In this document: positions 25,604-35,588 of the stretch, one piece after another | Layout of the letters: each line of letters begins with the position of its first letter | Numbering within the stretch: position 1 is the first letter of the stretch | The notes under the pieces: model-generated | The model's input: only the letters and a program-made list of their open reading frames with translations | Told to the model about the DNA's origin: nothing | The model's database searches: none | Assembly: GCF_002087335.1 (NCBI RefSeq) | Contig: NZ_MWVJ01000102.1 | Span: forward strand, 1 to 64,000 | From: Pseudophaeobacter leonis | GTDB lineage: Bacteria; Pseudomonadota; Alphaproteobacteria; Rhodobacterales; Rhodobacteraceae | Direction of reading: 5' to 3' | DNA: 64,000 nt | Position numbers and translations under genes: made by a program

Positions 25604-26765
25604 TTAACGGCCGCCGATCACACCGATGTAGTCAGACACCCAGCGGTAATAGGGGACACAGCTGCCCTGGCTTTCGCATTTTGACACAGGGGTCTGCCAG
25701 AACTTGATACGGGCGAACTCATCCATGGCCGTTCTTGGTGCAGCCTTCGGCGGTCTGCATGCCGCGCCCATCGGTACAGGCGGTGGGGACGGCCGGGTTG
25801 GCACCAAACCAGACGGAAAGATCAGATTGCAGGTTCGACGACAAAGAGTGCTCCATCCACATATAGGCGCAGTTCGGGTTTTCGGCTTCGGCATGCATCA
25901 TTGTTGTGTCAGCCCAGCCGGTGGCCCCTTCCTGCGGGATGGTCGAGGCCACTTTGGCGTCATCGCCCTGCAGCAGGTTCACCTGGAACGGCCAGGACCC
26001 GGAGGCGACCATGCCTTCGTTCTTGAAGTCATCAATCTGGATAAAGGCATCATGCCAGTAGCGCGACACCAGTTTGCGCTGGCCACGCAGCAGGTCCAAT
26101 GCGGCGTCATACTGCTCCTGGTTCAGCTCATAGGGCGAGGTGATGCCGAGCTCGGGGTTGTGATACATCAGGTAGTTGGCAGCATCCGCAATATGGATCG
26201 GGCCATCATAGGCCTGAACCCGGCCTTTGTTGGATTTGCCATCGGCAAGAGTGGTCTCTTCAAACACCACCGACCAGCTTGTCGGCGCCTCAGCAAAGGC
26301 TTCGGTTGAATACATCAGCACATTCGGGCCCCACATATAGGGGGTGCCATAGTGAACACCGTCGACAAAATGCCAGGGGGCCTCTTTCAGGCGGTCATCT
26401 ACCGAGGGCCAGCTTGGCACCAGATCGGTATTCACCGGCTGTACCCGTTTGCCGGCGATCATCCGCAATGAGGCATCCCCGGAGGCTGTCACCAGATCAA
26501 AGCCGCCTTCATTCATCAGCGCCACCATCTCGTCGCTGGTATTGGCTGTCTTGACGTTGACCTTACAGCTCGTCGCCTCTTCAAATTTGGTGACCCAGTC
26601 AAAGGCCGCCACGGTTTCGCCGCGCTCGATATAGCCGGGCCAGGCCACGATATTGACCTGGCCTTCGCCCGCGCCAATCTCGGTTATCATTTCTGCCGCC
26701 AAGGGCTGGCCGGCAATGACTGCGGTCGCCACGATGGCTGTGCAGGATTTAAAGAAGGTCGTCAT
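25604..26765 (-). CDS. polyamine-type ABC transporter periplasmic binding protein (frameshifted near C-terminus)
   Basis: Signal peptide (IVATAVIAGQPLAAE) and a spermidine/putrescine-binding type fold: GQVNIVAWPGYIERG, TSDEMVALMNEGGFDLVTASGD, VPYMWGPN-like hinge and YDAALDLLRGQRKLVSRYW. The frame ends at 25719, but the conserved C-terminus (MDEFARIKFWQTP, YYRWVSDYIGVIGG) continues in another frame to 25604; the shift is at about 25722-25735. It delivers its ligand, probably a polyamine or related amine, to the PotB/PotC-like channel. First structural gene of the operon after the LysR gene. Confidence 0.85.
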
Positions 26766-26896
26766 TTGATTTCTCCCCTGAGGTGGACATGATCTGGCTC
26801 TTTTGGCTCTTTTGATGCCTAAGCATGTGCCGCCGGGAATGATTTCACAAATTCAATAGAGAGAAACATGTTATCGGTTTTTCCGATACCTATTGG

Positions 26897-27805
26897 CTAG
26901 CGCTCCCTAACCGATTGATGGCCTTGGGCAATCGCAATAAAATCTTTGGCCGCCGCGCTGAGAGGAGAGCCTTTTCGCCAGGCCATCCCGACCTGCACCG
27001 CCGGCAGAGCCCCGGACACATCGCGCGCTTCGATCCTGTCGCCCTCCAGCGACCAGGGCCGGTAGACCAGATCTGGCAGCAAGGCGATCCCGGCACCGGT
27101 TGCGACCAGACTGCGCACAGCTTCAACCGATCGGGTGCGAAAGGCGATTTTGGGTCTGGTGCCAAGCGCCGACAACAGGGTCATCGCCGCCTCGCCCATC
27201 TCATCGATATCCAGCATGATCAGTTGCTCTGCAGTCAGATCATCGACGCTGATACTGTCCTGCTTTATCAGCCTGTGCCCAATGGAAACCCACAGCCGGT
27301 AGGGCAAAACATCCAGAATTTCGACCTGCAACGCCAATTTATCATGCAGATTCGAGATCACCATCACCGCCACATCCAGCTCTCCGCCAATGAGAAGATG
27401 TTCGAGATATTCGCCGTTGTCCTCAATCGCCGTGACATCGACCTGAGGATTGGCGCGGCGGTACTTTGCCAAAAGGTCGGACAACACATAGCCCGCCATC
27501 AACGAGGTCACGCCCAGATGCAAGGCGCCGGAAATCTCCTGGTCCTTTTGCGACAGCACACGTCTGGCCCCGGAGACCTCTGCCAGAATAGAGGTCGCGT
27601 GGCGTAAAAACTGGTGCCCCTTGTGGGTGATGTTCAGCCCCCGGGAATGGCGCTCAAACAGTTTAACCCCAAGATCTGCTTCGAGAAACTTCACCGCTTC
27701 GGTCACTGCCGACTGCGAAATGGCCAGAGTGTGCGCCGCTCTGCTGACAGAGCCTTTCTCGGCCACGGCAACAAAGTATTGCAGCTGTCGTATCGTAAAA
27801 GCCAT
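26897..27805 (-). CDS. LysR-family transcriptional regulator
   Basis: 302 residues. N-terminal winged helix-turn-helix (FVAVAEKGSVSRAAHTLAISQSAVTEAVKFLEADLGVKLFER) and a C-terminal effector domain starting near residue 90. It lies directly upstream of, and on the same strand as, the amine importer and aldehyde dehydrogenase, with 131 bp between, and probably controls them in response to substrate or product. LysR genes are more often divergent from targets, so the assignment is by proximity. Confidence 0.9.
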   Translation of the reverse strand: MAFTIRQLQYFVAVAEKGSVSRAAHTLAISQSAVTEAVKFLEADLGVKLFERHSRGLNITHKGHQFLRHATSILAEVSGARRVLSQKDQEISGALHLGVTSLMAGYVLSDLLAKYRRANPQVDVTAIEDNGEYLEHLLIGGELDVAVMVISNLHDKLALQVEILDVLPYRLWVSIGHRLIKQDSISVDDLTAEQLIMLDIDEMGEAAMTLLSALGTRPKIAFRTRSVEAVRSLVATGAGIALLPDLVYRPWSLEGDRIEARDVSGALPAVQVGMAWRKGSPLSAAAKDFIAIAQGHQSVRER

Positions 27806-27963
27806 GAAGAAGCCCCCATTATCTGCATATCCGATAGCAAGCTACCACCAAAGGCGCACCATATGGGATGGAAAAATATGGGATTGGAAATTTCTTCAGG
27901 TACCATGAGCTGCAAGGAAAGGACGTTTTGTTGCACTCAATGCAATGATGTCGCGCGCAACGC

Positions 27964-27985
27964 AAAAAGACCCGCGCTGCGGGTC
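27964..27985 (-). terminator. rho-independent terminator of the YqeY-like gene
   Basis: On the minus strand GACCCGC, AGC, GCGGGTC followed by TTTTT. It lies 48 bp beyond the stop of the YqeY-like gene and before the LysR gene, separating the two transcripts. Confidence 0.85.
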
Positions 27986-28032
27986 CATTTTCGTTTTGAA
28001 ATACTGAAATCTCTGTGGCGCAGGCGGCCAGC

Positions 28033-28506
28033 CTAGCAGCCACCGTCCTTGCAGAGCTCGTCCTTGACCATGGGTCCCACTTTGCCAAAATCCATCTGAC
28101 CGGTGAATTTTGCTTTCAGGGCTCCCATGACCTTGCCCATATCGCGAATCGATGCGGCACCAGAACCGGTCACCGCAGCCTTTACAGCGGCGCGAATCTC
28201 GTCGTCATCAAGCTGCTTGGGCAGGAACTCTTCGATGATGGCGATTTCTTCCAGTTCCCGCTCGTCCAGATCCAGACGGCTGCCCCCTCCAAAGGCACGG
28301 GCGCTTTCGTTGCGCTGCTTGGTCATCTTGCCAAGAATCGCCAGAATATCCGCATCGCCAATGGTGGCGTCACCATCACCGCCACGGGCCGCAATTTCCT
28401 TGTCCTTGATTGCAGCATTGATCAGGCGCAACGTGCTTAACCGCTGGGCGGATTTGTCTTTCATCGCCTGTTTCAGAGCCTGGTTGACCAGGGTTCGCGT
28501 ATCCAT
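28033..28506 (-). CDS. GatB/YqeY domain protein
   Basis: 157 residues, the full length of YqeY proteins. Characteristic are the N-terminal LKQAMKDKSAQRLSTLRLINAAIKDKEI and the C-terminal IRDMGKVMGALKAKFTGQMDFG, the tRNA-binding-like helical tail shared with GatB and GatE. It is thought to aid amidotransferase or tRNA-related reactions; precise role unsettled. Divergent from carA across 245 bp, an arrangement common in alphaproteobacteria. Confidence 0.92.
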   Translation of the reverse strand: MDTRTLVNQALKQAMKDKSAQRLSTLRLINAAIKDKEIAARGGDGDATIGDADILAILGKMTKQRNESARAFGGGSRLDLDERELEEIAIIEEFLPKQLDDDEIRAAVKAAVTGSGAASIRDMGKVMGALKAKFTGQMDFGKVGPMVKDELCKDGGC

Positions 28507-28751
28507 ACTTTTTATCCATCCAGAGGAAACCGGAACTGGCAGCTTTATCCAATCAAGCGCCCCATTTCAAGCACCCGCCCATTCACCGTGATCCCGGCAG
28601 CAGACCCCAACGCAGATACGGGCTGCCAACCCGGGCATATCCTGAGTTGTCAGCCCTGCTGTTCTTATGGTTTCGCCGCGCCAGCGAGGCTTGACCCCAT
28701 GCCCGGCGCCCCCTAAAAGCCGATGAATTTCACCCTCAGGAGAGTCTCGTC

Positions 28752-29915
28752 ATGGCCGATACCGCACCGTCCAAGCCAACCGCCTGCCTGGCGCTTGCCG
28801 ATGGCACCGTCTTTTACGGCACCGGGTTCGGCGCCACCGGTCGCACCGTTGCCGAGCTGTGTTTCAACACCGCCATGACCGGCTATCAGGAAATCATGAC
28901 GGACCCCTCTTATGCCGGGCAGATCGTGACCTTCACCTTCCCGCATATTGGCAACACCGGCGTCACGCCCGAGGATGACGAGACCGCAAACCCCGTCGCC
29001 GCTGGCATGGTGGTAAAATGGGACCCGACCCTGGCTTCCAACTGGCGCGCCCACGAAGAGCTTGCCGCCTGGCTCGCCCGGACGGGTCGCATCGCTATCG
29101 GTGGCATTGATACCCGTCGCCTGACCCGCGCCATCCGCCAGCAGGGTGTGCCACATGCCGCCCTGGCCCATGATCCAGACGGCAATTTTGACGTCGAGGC
29201 GCTGGTGGCCGAGGCGCGCGCCTGGTCCGGGCTTGAGGGCATGGATCTGGCCAAGGATGTCACCTGCGCCCAGAGCTATCGCTGGGATGAGATGCGGTGG
29301 GCCTGGCCCGAGGGCTACAGCCGTCAGGAAAACCCGGTGCACAAGGTCGTTGCGATCGACTATGGCGCGAAACGCAACATTCTGCGCTGCCTTGCCTCGG
29401 CAGGCTGTGACGTCACCGTTTTGCCAGCTACAGCGAGCGCCGAAGAGGTGCTGGCCCATAATCCGGATGGCATCTTCCTCTCAAATGGCCCCGGTGATCC
29501 TGCGGCGACCGGCGCATATGCCGTACCAATGATCCAGAGCATTCTGGCCGATACGGATCTGCCGGTGTTTGGCATCTGCCTTGGCCACCAAATGCTGGCG
29601 CTGGCGCTTGGCGGCAAGACCGTCAAGATGAACCACGGCCACCACGGTGCCAACCACCCGGTCAAGGAAAACGCCACCGGCAAGGTTGAGATCACCTCGA
29701 TGAACCACGGGTTTGCGGTGGATGCCCAAAGCCTGCCCAAGGGCGTGGAAGAAACCCATGTCTCGCTGTTTGACGGCTCCAACTGCGGCATTCGCATGAC
29801 GGGTCGCCCGGTCTATTCTGTGCAACATCACCCAGAGGCAAGCCCCGGTCCACAAGACAGTTTTTATCTGTTTGAGCGCTTTGCCGAGGCCATGGCGACT
29901 CGAAAAGCTTCGTAA
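28752..29915 (+). CDS. carA: carbamoyl-phosphate synthase small (glutaminase) subunit
   Basis: 387 residues. The N-terminal CPSase domain (LALADGTVFYGTGFGATG; FNTAMTGYQEIMTDPSYAGQI) is followed by a class I glutamine amidotransferase with nucleophile cysteine in FGICLGHQMLALALG (about residue 275) and the His/Glu pair in QHHPEASPGP. It makes ammonia from glutamine for the large subunit (CarB, not in the window), feeding pyrimidine and arginine synthesis. Upstream ends CTCAGGAGAGTCTCGTC with an AGGAG SD. Confidence 0.96.
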   Translation: MADTAPSKPTACLALADGTVFYGTGFGATGRTVAELCFNTAMTGYQEIMTDPSYAGQIVTFTFPHIGNTGVTPEDDETANPVAAGMVVKWDPTLASNWRAHEELAAWLARTGRIAIGGIDTRRLTRAIRQQGVPHAALAHDPDGNFDVEALVAEARAWSGLEGMDLAKDVTCAQSYRWDEMRWAWPEGYSRQENPVHKVVAIDYGAKRNILRCLASAGCDVTVLPATASAEEVLAHNPDGIFLSNGPGDPAATGAYAVPMIQSILADTDLPVFGICLGHQMLALALGGKTVKMNHGHHGANHPVKENATGKVEITSMNHGFAVDAQSLPKGVEETHVSLFDGSNCGIRMTGRPVYSVQHHPEASPGPQDSFYLFERFAEAMATRKAS

Positions 29916-30035
29916 AGGCCTGGTTAATTCCCAATGAATTCCCGGTTAAAACCCACACAGCCCTATTGCGGTTAACGCACTGTTAATGAACCCTCCTCAA
30001 CCTCAGGTGCGTACTGCATCTGGGGTTTTTGGATT

Positions 30036-32237
30036 TTGAGTGATCGTATGCGCGGTTTGCATTCTCGTGGGTTTAAGCGTCTTCGCCGTCCATTGTGGAT
30101 TTCCCAATCAGCAGGGGCGGCGGCTCCGGTCGAGCATAAGGCAGAGATGAAGACACGCAGTGTCAGCCTGATGCATCTTCAGCTCCAGACACGCAGGCTG
30201 CATGGCTTTCAGGACAAGCCGCCTGCCGCAGCAATCCGCCCCCCCACCGAGCAACAGACCAAACCACGCCAGGGGCGCGACACATCGCCCGCGCCCGCAA
30301 CAGACGCGGACGCGGACAGCACCTCAGCCTCCGTGACCGGAATTTTTCGGGCCGGCAGTCTTGCTCTGCGCGTCGTCGACCTTGCCCGGCACAGGCCCAG
30401 CGCACCGCTGCTCAATCGCAAGCCTGCCAGTTTTTGGCTCCGTCACTGCGCCATTCCCTGGGTGCAGCTTGGCGATACGATCGCCATTGCCTTTGCCGAT
30501 GCCGAAGAGGCCGAACGCCAGTGCCAGGAGCTCACAGCCTGCTTTGGCCCCTTCATTCCCGTCCTTGCGCCCCGCGAACAGATATCATCGCTGCTGCTGC
30601 ACCATTTCAAAACCTCCATGGCCCGCCGTGCCAGCGCCAGCATTGCCCCGGAGCTCAGCTCCAGAACTCTGTTTGAACACTCAGGGCGGCTGAAACAACT
30701 GCTGCCCCTCACATCGCTCCTGACCATCGCAGCCCTCTACCCGGTTGAGGTCTTTTCAGTGTTTTGCGCCCTGGCAGTGTTTTTGCTGACTGCCTTTGCC
30801 GCACTAAAGGTCTGTGGCGTCATCGCGTATCTTGCGCAACAACAGCCACAAGCACTGCGCCCCCGGCAAAACCCAAATGACGCCGACATGCCCAATATAT
30901 CGGTCCTTGTCCCGCTCTACAAAGAGGCCGCTATCAGCTCAGCCTTGCTCAAACGTCTGCGTCGCCTGCAGTATCCAAAGGAGCGGCTGGAAATCCTGTT
31001 GGTCCTGGAGGAAGGGGATACCGTCACCCGCGATGCCATCGCCGCAGCAACGCTGCCGTCCTGGGTGCAGGTGATAGAGGTTCCGGCCTGGGGCGCGTTG
31101 AAAACCAAGCCGCGCGCATTGAACTACGCGCTGAATTTCTGTCGCGGTGAGATCATCGGGGTCTGGGATGCCGAAGACGCCCCTGTGCCGGATCAGCTGC
31201 AACAGGTCGCCGCCGCGTTTGCCGCCGCCCCCGCCGAGGTCGCCTGCTTTCAGGGCGTGCTGGACTACTACAACCCGCAGGCCAACTGGATTTCGCGCTG
31301 TTTCACTCTGGAATATGCCAGCTGGTTTCGCGTTGTTTTGCCAGGTATTGCGAAACTCGGGCTGGTTGTGCCCCTGGGGGGCACCACCATGTTTGTCCGC
31401 CGTAAGATACTGGATGATCTGGGGGGCTGGGATTCCCACAATGTCACCGAAGACGCCGACCTTGGTGTGCGCCTGTTCCGGGCCGGGTTTCGCACCCAAA
31501 TGCTCCCCAGCACGACCTTTGAGGAGGCGACCTGCACGCCGCCGGCCTGGACGCGGCAACGCTCTCGCTGGCTGAAGGGCTTCATGGCCCCCTATCTTGT
31601 ACATATGCGTCAGCCGGTTCAGCTCCTGCGTGACCTCGGCTGGCGCGCCTTCCTTGGCTTTCAGGTTTTCTTTCTGGGCACGGTAGGGCTGTTCCTGCTT
31701 GCCCCTTTCCTGTGGAGCTACTGGCTGCTGGCCTTTGGGATGTCTCACCCAAGTGCGGCGCTCTGGTCTGATGCTATGTTCACAACGGCCTTCTCCTCGA
31801 TGATATTCTTTGAGGGACTGGGTATGTGTATCGCGGTGATTGCCGCCTTCGCGGCCCGGCGACCGCTTTGGGCGCCCTGGGCCCTTACCCTGCCGCTCTA
31901 TTTCCTGCTGGCGCCTTTCGCTGTCTACAGGGCCCTGCATGGCCTGCTGTTTGATCCCTTTTTCTGGGACAAAACCAGCCACGGGCTGCACCCTCCGGAC
32001 GCAGATGTGCAAGCGACCCAGCAGACACTCGCCTCAGACGATCTCGGCCCCGCGACAGCAGACCGGTCAAAACCAACACAGGAAAAGCCAGCTCAGCAGA
32101 CCTGCGCCGCACAGAGCATGCAGGGCATTGAGGCAGCAGCACGCCAGACATCCAGTGGCAAAGCATCAGATCAATTCTCAAACACCGCACAGGACCTGAC
32201 ACAGGGCCTGAAACAGCGACTGGGGCCCGCAGAGTAG
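30036..32237 (+). CDS. GT2 glycosyltransferase with N-terminal MshEN-like domain
   Basis: About 730 residues; starts at TTG 30036 or ATG 30048 (no strong SD decides). After a basic leader, residues about 125-200 (SFWLRHCAIPWVQLGDTIAIAFAD) resemble the MshEN/GspE N-terminal domain that binds cyclic-di-GMP in some proteins. Two membrane helices (about 220-260) precede a cellulose-synthase-like GT-A domain: VLVPLYKEAAI, WDAEDAPVPDQL (D-x-D-type), TEDADLGVRLFRAGF and QRSRWLKGFM (Q-x-x-R-W). Three or four more helices follow, then a disordered tail. It likely polymerises or exports a surface polysaccharide. Confidence 0.85.
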   Translation: MSDRMRGLHSRGFKRLRRPLWISQSAGAAAPVEHKAEMKTRSVSLMHLQLQTRRLHGFQDKPPAAAIRPPTEQQTKPRQGRDTSPAPATDADADSTSASVTGIFRAGSLALRVVDLARHRPSAPLLNRKPASFWLRHCAIPWVQLGDTIAIAFADAEEAERQCQELTACFGPFIPVLAPREQISSLLLHHFKTSMARRASASIAPELSSRTLFEHSGRLKQLLPLTSLLTIAALYPVEVFSVFCALAVFLLTAFAALKVCGVIAYLAQQQPQALRPRQNPNDADMPNISVLVPLYKEAAISSALLKRLRRLQYPKERLEILLVLEEGDTVTRDAIAAATLPSWVQVIEVPAWGALKTKPRALNYALNFCRGEIIGVWDAEDAPVPDQLQQVAAAFAAAPAEVACFQGVLDYYNPQANWISRCFTLEYASWFRVVLPGIAKLGLVVPLGGTTMFVRRKILDDLGGWDSHNVTEDADLGVRLFRAGFRTQMLPSTTFEEATCTPPAWTRQRSRWLKGFMAPYLVHMRQPVQLLRDLGWRAFLGFQVFFLGTVGLFLLAPFLWSYWLLAFGMSHPSAALWSDAMFTTAFSSMIFFEGLGMCIAVIAAFAARRPLWAPWALTLPLYFLLAPFAVYRALHGLLFDPFFWDKTSHGLHPPDADVQATQQTLASDDLGPATADRSKPTQEKPAQQTCAAQSMQGIEAAARQTSSGKASDQFSNTAQDLTQGLKQRLGPAE

Positions 32238-32258
32238 TCGCGGCCTTTTACCGCCCTT

Positions 32259-32924
32259 TTACCGACCCTTGCCGCGCGCACCGGCATCCTGTTTCAGCCG
32301 TGTCATGAAGGCCACCGAGATATGGTCTTTCAGCGCCTGCCCGGCGGCCTCTTCGTCGCGCGCCTCAATGGCGGCAACGATACGCTTGTGCTCGGCCTGT
32401 GCGATTTCGCCCCGCCCCTCAGCCGCCAGCGAAGTGGTGGCCATCAGCGCCATTGACCGATGCACCAGGTTCAACTGCTGCACCAGATAGCGGTTATGGG
32501 AGGCCAAATGAATCTGTTCGTGAAACCGCCGGTTTGCCTTGGCCAGATCGGTTGGCATATCGACCAGCGCATCATCCTCGCGGACCATGTCCTTTAGCAC
32601 CCGGAGTTCCTCGTCCGTGGCATGACGTGCCGCCAGACTGGCCGCCAGCCCCTCCAGCTCGCGCCGCACCATATAGAGCTCGGCCATCTGGTTGTGATCC
32701 AGCGAGGCCACGATCAACGAGCGCCCGTCACGTTCCAACAATGACTGCGTCTCCAGCCGCTGCAGCGCCTCACGGATCGGCGTACGCGAGACGCCAAACT
32801 GCTCAGCAAGATCGCTTTCGACCAGGCGGTCGCCCGGCTTGTACACCCCCACGTCGATCGCTTCCAGGATCAGGGAATAGGCGTCTTTCTGGTTGCTGCG
32901 GCTCTGGTTCATCAAATATCCCAC
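32259..32924 (-). CDS. GntR/FadR-type transcriptional regulator
   Basis: About 217-221 residues; ATG at 32924 or, more likely, 32912. N-terminal winged helix (YKPGDRLVESDLAEQFGVSRTPIREALQRLETQSLLER) and an all-helical FCD effector domain with metal/ligand residues in the DLAKANRRFHEQIHLASHN and HKRIVAAIEARD helices. Target genes are not clear; neighbours on both sides are on the opposite strand. Confidence 0.92.
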   Translation of the reverse strand: MGYLMNQSRSNQKDAYSLILEAIDVGVYKPGDRLVESDLAEQFGVSRTPIREALQRLETQSLLERDGRSLIVASLDHNQMAELYMVRRELEGLAASLAARHATDEELRVLKDMVREDDALVDMPTDLAKANRRFHEQIHLASHNRYLVQQLNLVHRSMALMATTSLAAEGRGEIAQAEHKRIVAAIEARDEEAAGQALKDHISVAFMTRLKQDAGARGKGR

Positions 32925-33068
32925 TCAAACAGTAGGTCTGCATTCCTACAGGTCACGACGTGGCTTTCAAGCCTTGCGACCAGAAACCTACCAGAAACGT
33001 AAGGAAATTTGTCTCAACCCGGAGGATATGCCGTTGCCAAACGCCACAAGCCAGCCTACTGGCACCCT

Positions 33069-33725
33069 ATGGTCAGGCAATCCTTCTCACATGTGCGACA
33101 CTGGGTCTTTGACCTGGACAATACGCTTTACCCCCCTTCGGCCCGTCTGTTCGACCAGATCGAGGTCAAGATGACCAACTACGTGATGAGCCAGCTGGGC
33201 ATTGACCAAAGCGAGGCAGATCGCCTGCGCAGCACCTATTGGCACGATCACGGCACCACGCTGGCCGGGCTGATGCGCGAGCATGACATGGACCCGCTGC
33301 CCTACCTTGAGGCGGTGCACGACATTTCGCTCGACCACCTGCAAGACGACCCCGACCTTGCGGCCTGCATCCGGGCCCTGCCCGGCAAACGCATTGTCTA
33401 CACCAATGGCAGTGCGCCTTATGCCAAACGGGGATTGGCCGCACGCGGGCTCTCGGGGCTGTTTGACGGGATCTACGGCGTCGAAGACGCTAGCTTTCGC
33501 CCCAAGCCAGAGCGCGCCGCCTTTGACATGGTGTTTCAAAAGGCGGGTATCCGGTCTGAGACCGCCGCCATGTTTGAAGACGATCCGCGCAATCTTTCTG
33601 CCCCGCATGCCATGGGGATGCGCACAGTGCATGTGGCCCCCGAAGCGCTTGGCCAGGCCCATGACACCTCTCATATTCATCACCACACGGATGACCTGGC
33701 TGGCTTCCTCGCAAAGATCCTGTAA
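33069..33725 (+). CDS. HAD-family pyrimidine 5'-nucleotidase-like hydrolase
   Basis: HAD fold: nucleophile Asp in HWVFDLDNTLYPP, motif II RIVYTNGSAPYA, motif III lysine in SFRPKPERAAF and motif IV MFEDDPRNL. About 218 residues from the ATG at 33069. A better SD (GGAGG) lies before an ATG at 33028 in another frame whose product runs into this sequence only with a shift near 33050-33080, so the N-terminus is uncertain. Members of this SDT1-like family dephosphorylate pyrimidine nucleotides. Confidence 0.85.
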   Translation: MVRQSFSHVRHWVFDLDNTLYPPSARLFDQIEVKMTNYVMSQLGIDQSEADRLRSTYWHDHGTTLAGLMREHDMDPLPYLEAVHDISLDHLQDDPDLAACIRALPGKRIVYTNGSAPYAKRGLAARGLSGLFDGIYGVEDASFRPKPERAAFDMVFQKAGIRSETAAMFEDDPRNLSAPHAMGMRTVHVAPEALGQAHDTSHIHHHTDDLAGFLAKIL

Positions 33726-33924
33726 CGCCTGACGCTCAGGCAGCATTGGTAGCCGACCTTTGCAACCTTAACGCATGTTTGCCGCCGCGCTCTGCTGGCC
33801 ACTCTGCTCTGCTCCGGGACACTCTGCCGCAGCTTACTTTTGGATCAGCGCGCAAAAATGACCTGAAAATGTATCTTAGCGCCCCTATATCCCAGGGCGC
33901 ACCAAGATTAAAAGGATCGCGCAT

Positions 33925-34176
33925 ATGGCCCTTGCCTATACCCTCCCCGACCGCCTGCCCCTGTGGCAACGCCTTCTCTTTGCTATCCCGCTGATTGGCC
34001 GCATCTCAAAAGAGGTGGCCTATGGCGAGACAGAGAACTTCGTCTATGCTCTGATCACTCTGGTTTGTCTTTGGGGCTGCTCAATCGTGCTGTTTGGTAT
34101 TCCGGGGCTGTACCTGCCCGCTGTGGCCCTGGTGCCGGTGATGTTCATTCTGCTGATCGCCATCTCGCGCGGATAG
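33925..34176 (+). CDS. small membrane protein of unknown function
   Basis: 83 residues with two or three hydrophobic helices (FVYALITLVCLWGCSIVLFG, LYLPAVALVPVMFILLIAIS) preceded by a polar N-terminus. No family recognised, but such short proteins recur in Rhodobacteraceae. It stands alone between the HAD hydrolase and the hydroxylase genes. SD is weak; coding status rests on its regular composition. Confidence 0.6.
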   Translation: MALAYTLPDRLPLWQRLLFAIPLIGRISKEVAYGETENFVYALITLVCLWGCSIVLFGIPGLYLPAVALVPVMFILLIAISRG

Positions 34177-34277
34177 CTGGCCAAATCCGGACCCGGCAGC
34201 CAAGGACCGGACCATATGTCGCTTGTCATTGCCCTGTGCTCGGGACTATCTGAAGACAAGACAGGAAAGGCAGGGCG

Positions 34278-35475
34278 ATGACAGAGCGGTGTGATATTCT
34301 GGTATCCGGTGGCGGTGTTGCCGGGCTGACGGCGGCGGCAGCCTTTGGCGCGGCAGGGTTTTCAGTGATCTGTGTTGATCCAACGCCGCCGGTGACAGAC
34401 CGCGATGCTTTGGGCGCGGATTTTTGCGCACCACCGCGTTTTTACAGCCCGCGCAGGCGCTGCTGCAGCGCTTTGGGCTGTGGGACACTCTGGCAGAGCA
34501 CGCCGCCCCCTTGCAGGTCATGCGGATCGTGGATGCCGGAGGCGAGCTGCCTGAGCCACGTGTCGTCAGGGATTTCAATGCCGCTGATATTTCAGAAAAA
34601 CCCTTTGGCTGGAACCTGCCAAACTGGCTTTTGCGCCGCGAGATCCTCGCCCGGATTGCAGCACTCCCCAACGTGGATTTCCGCGCCGGAACAGCCAGCA
34701 AATCCCTGTTACCCGCACACAAGAGGCGCGCGTTACCCTGAGCGACGGCAGCAAGATCAGCACCAAGCTGGTTGTCGCCTGCGACGGTCGCGGCTCTGCG
34801 ATGCGCGAGGCTGCTGGCATTCCGGTAAAAACAACACGCTACGGCCAAAAGGCGCTGGCCTTTGCGGTGACCCACCCGGTGCCGCATGACAATGTCTCGA
34901 CCGAAATCCACCGCTCTGGCGGCCCCTTCACGCTGGTGCCGCTGCCAGATTATCAGGGCAAGCCCTCGTCGGCGGTGGTCTGGATGGAACGTGGCCCGCG
35001 CGCACAAGAGTTGCTGGCCCTGGCCCCTGCCGAATTTGAAGCCGAGATGACCCGGCGCAGCTGTGGGCTGTTTGGTGAGCTAACGCTGGCCTCGCGCCGC
35101 AGCATATGGCCAATCATCAGCCAATCTGCCGCGCGCCTTGATGGTGAGCGCCTGGCCCTGATGGCAGAAGCCGCCCATGTGGTGCCGCCAATTGGTGCCC
35201 AGGGGCTCAATATGTCGCTGGGCGATCTGCGGGCTCTGTTGGAGCTGGCTGAGGCCCGCCCCGAGGGCCTGGGCGATGCCATGATGCTGAGCGCCTATCA
35301 CAAGGCGCGACACGCTGAGATCATGCTGCGACTGAAAGGCATTGATCTGCTCAATCGCAGCTCGATGCTTGAGGCGCGCCCCCTGCGGGATCTGCGCGCC
35401 ATTGGCCTCAACGCGCTCTATTCCATGGCGCCTGTGCGCCGCAACCTGATGCAGATGGGGCTCGGCGTAAAATAG
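34278..35475 (+). CDS. UbiH/UbiF/COQ6-family FAD-dependent hydroxylase (two frameshifts)
   Basis: Three frames make one flavoprotein. Part one holds the FAD-binding start CDILVSGGGVAGLTAAAAFG; a shift near 34415-34425 leads to RTTAFLQPAQALLQRFGLW and a second near 34700-34720 to VACDGRGSAMREAAGIP and the end. The family signature MAEAAHVVPPIGAQGLNMSLGD lies near the C-terminus. Such enzymes hydroxylate the ubiquinone ring at the membrane. The conserved parts are all present, so base errors are likelier than decay. Confidence 0.8.
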
Positions 35476-35480
35476 AAATC

Positions 35481-35520
35481 CGGGTTTCCCAAGTGGGAAA
35501 CCCGCTGCCTTCGGCGAAGG
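35481..35520. terminator. double hairpin after the hydroxylase gene
   Basis: Perfect 10-bp stem CGGGTTTCCC / GGGAAACCCG with AAGT loop at 35481-35504, then CCTTC / GAAGG at 35508-35520, followed by TATTTAAG. It sits five bases beyond the stop codon and between convergent genes, so it probably ends both transcripts, though the T-run is poor. Confidence 0.6.
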
Positions 35521-35588
35521 TATTTAAGGCAAGATGAAACAGGTGGCCCGAGAGGGTCTCAGGCCAGCCTGCCCCAGAGCAGCCCGTC

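Noticed and set aside
27806-28032. riboswitch upstream of the LysR gene
   Set aside because: Only a terminator hairpin of the YqeY-like gene is visible; no known aptamer pattern.
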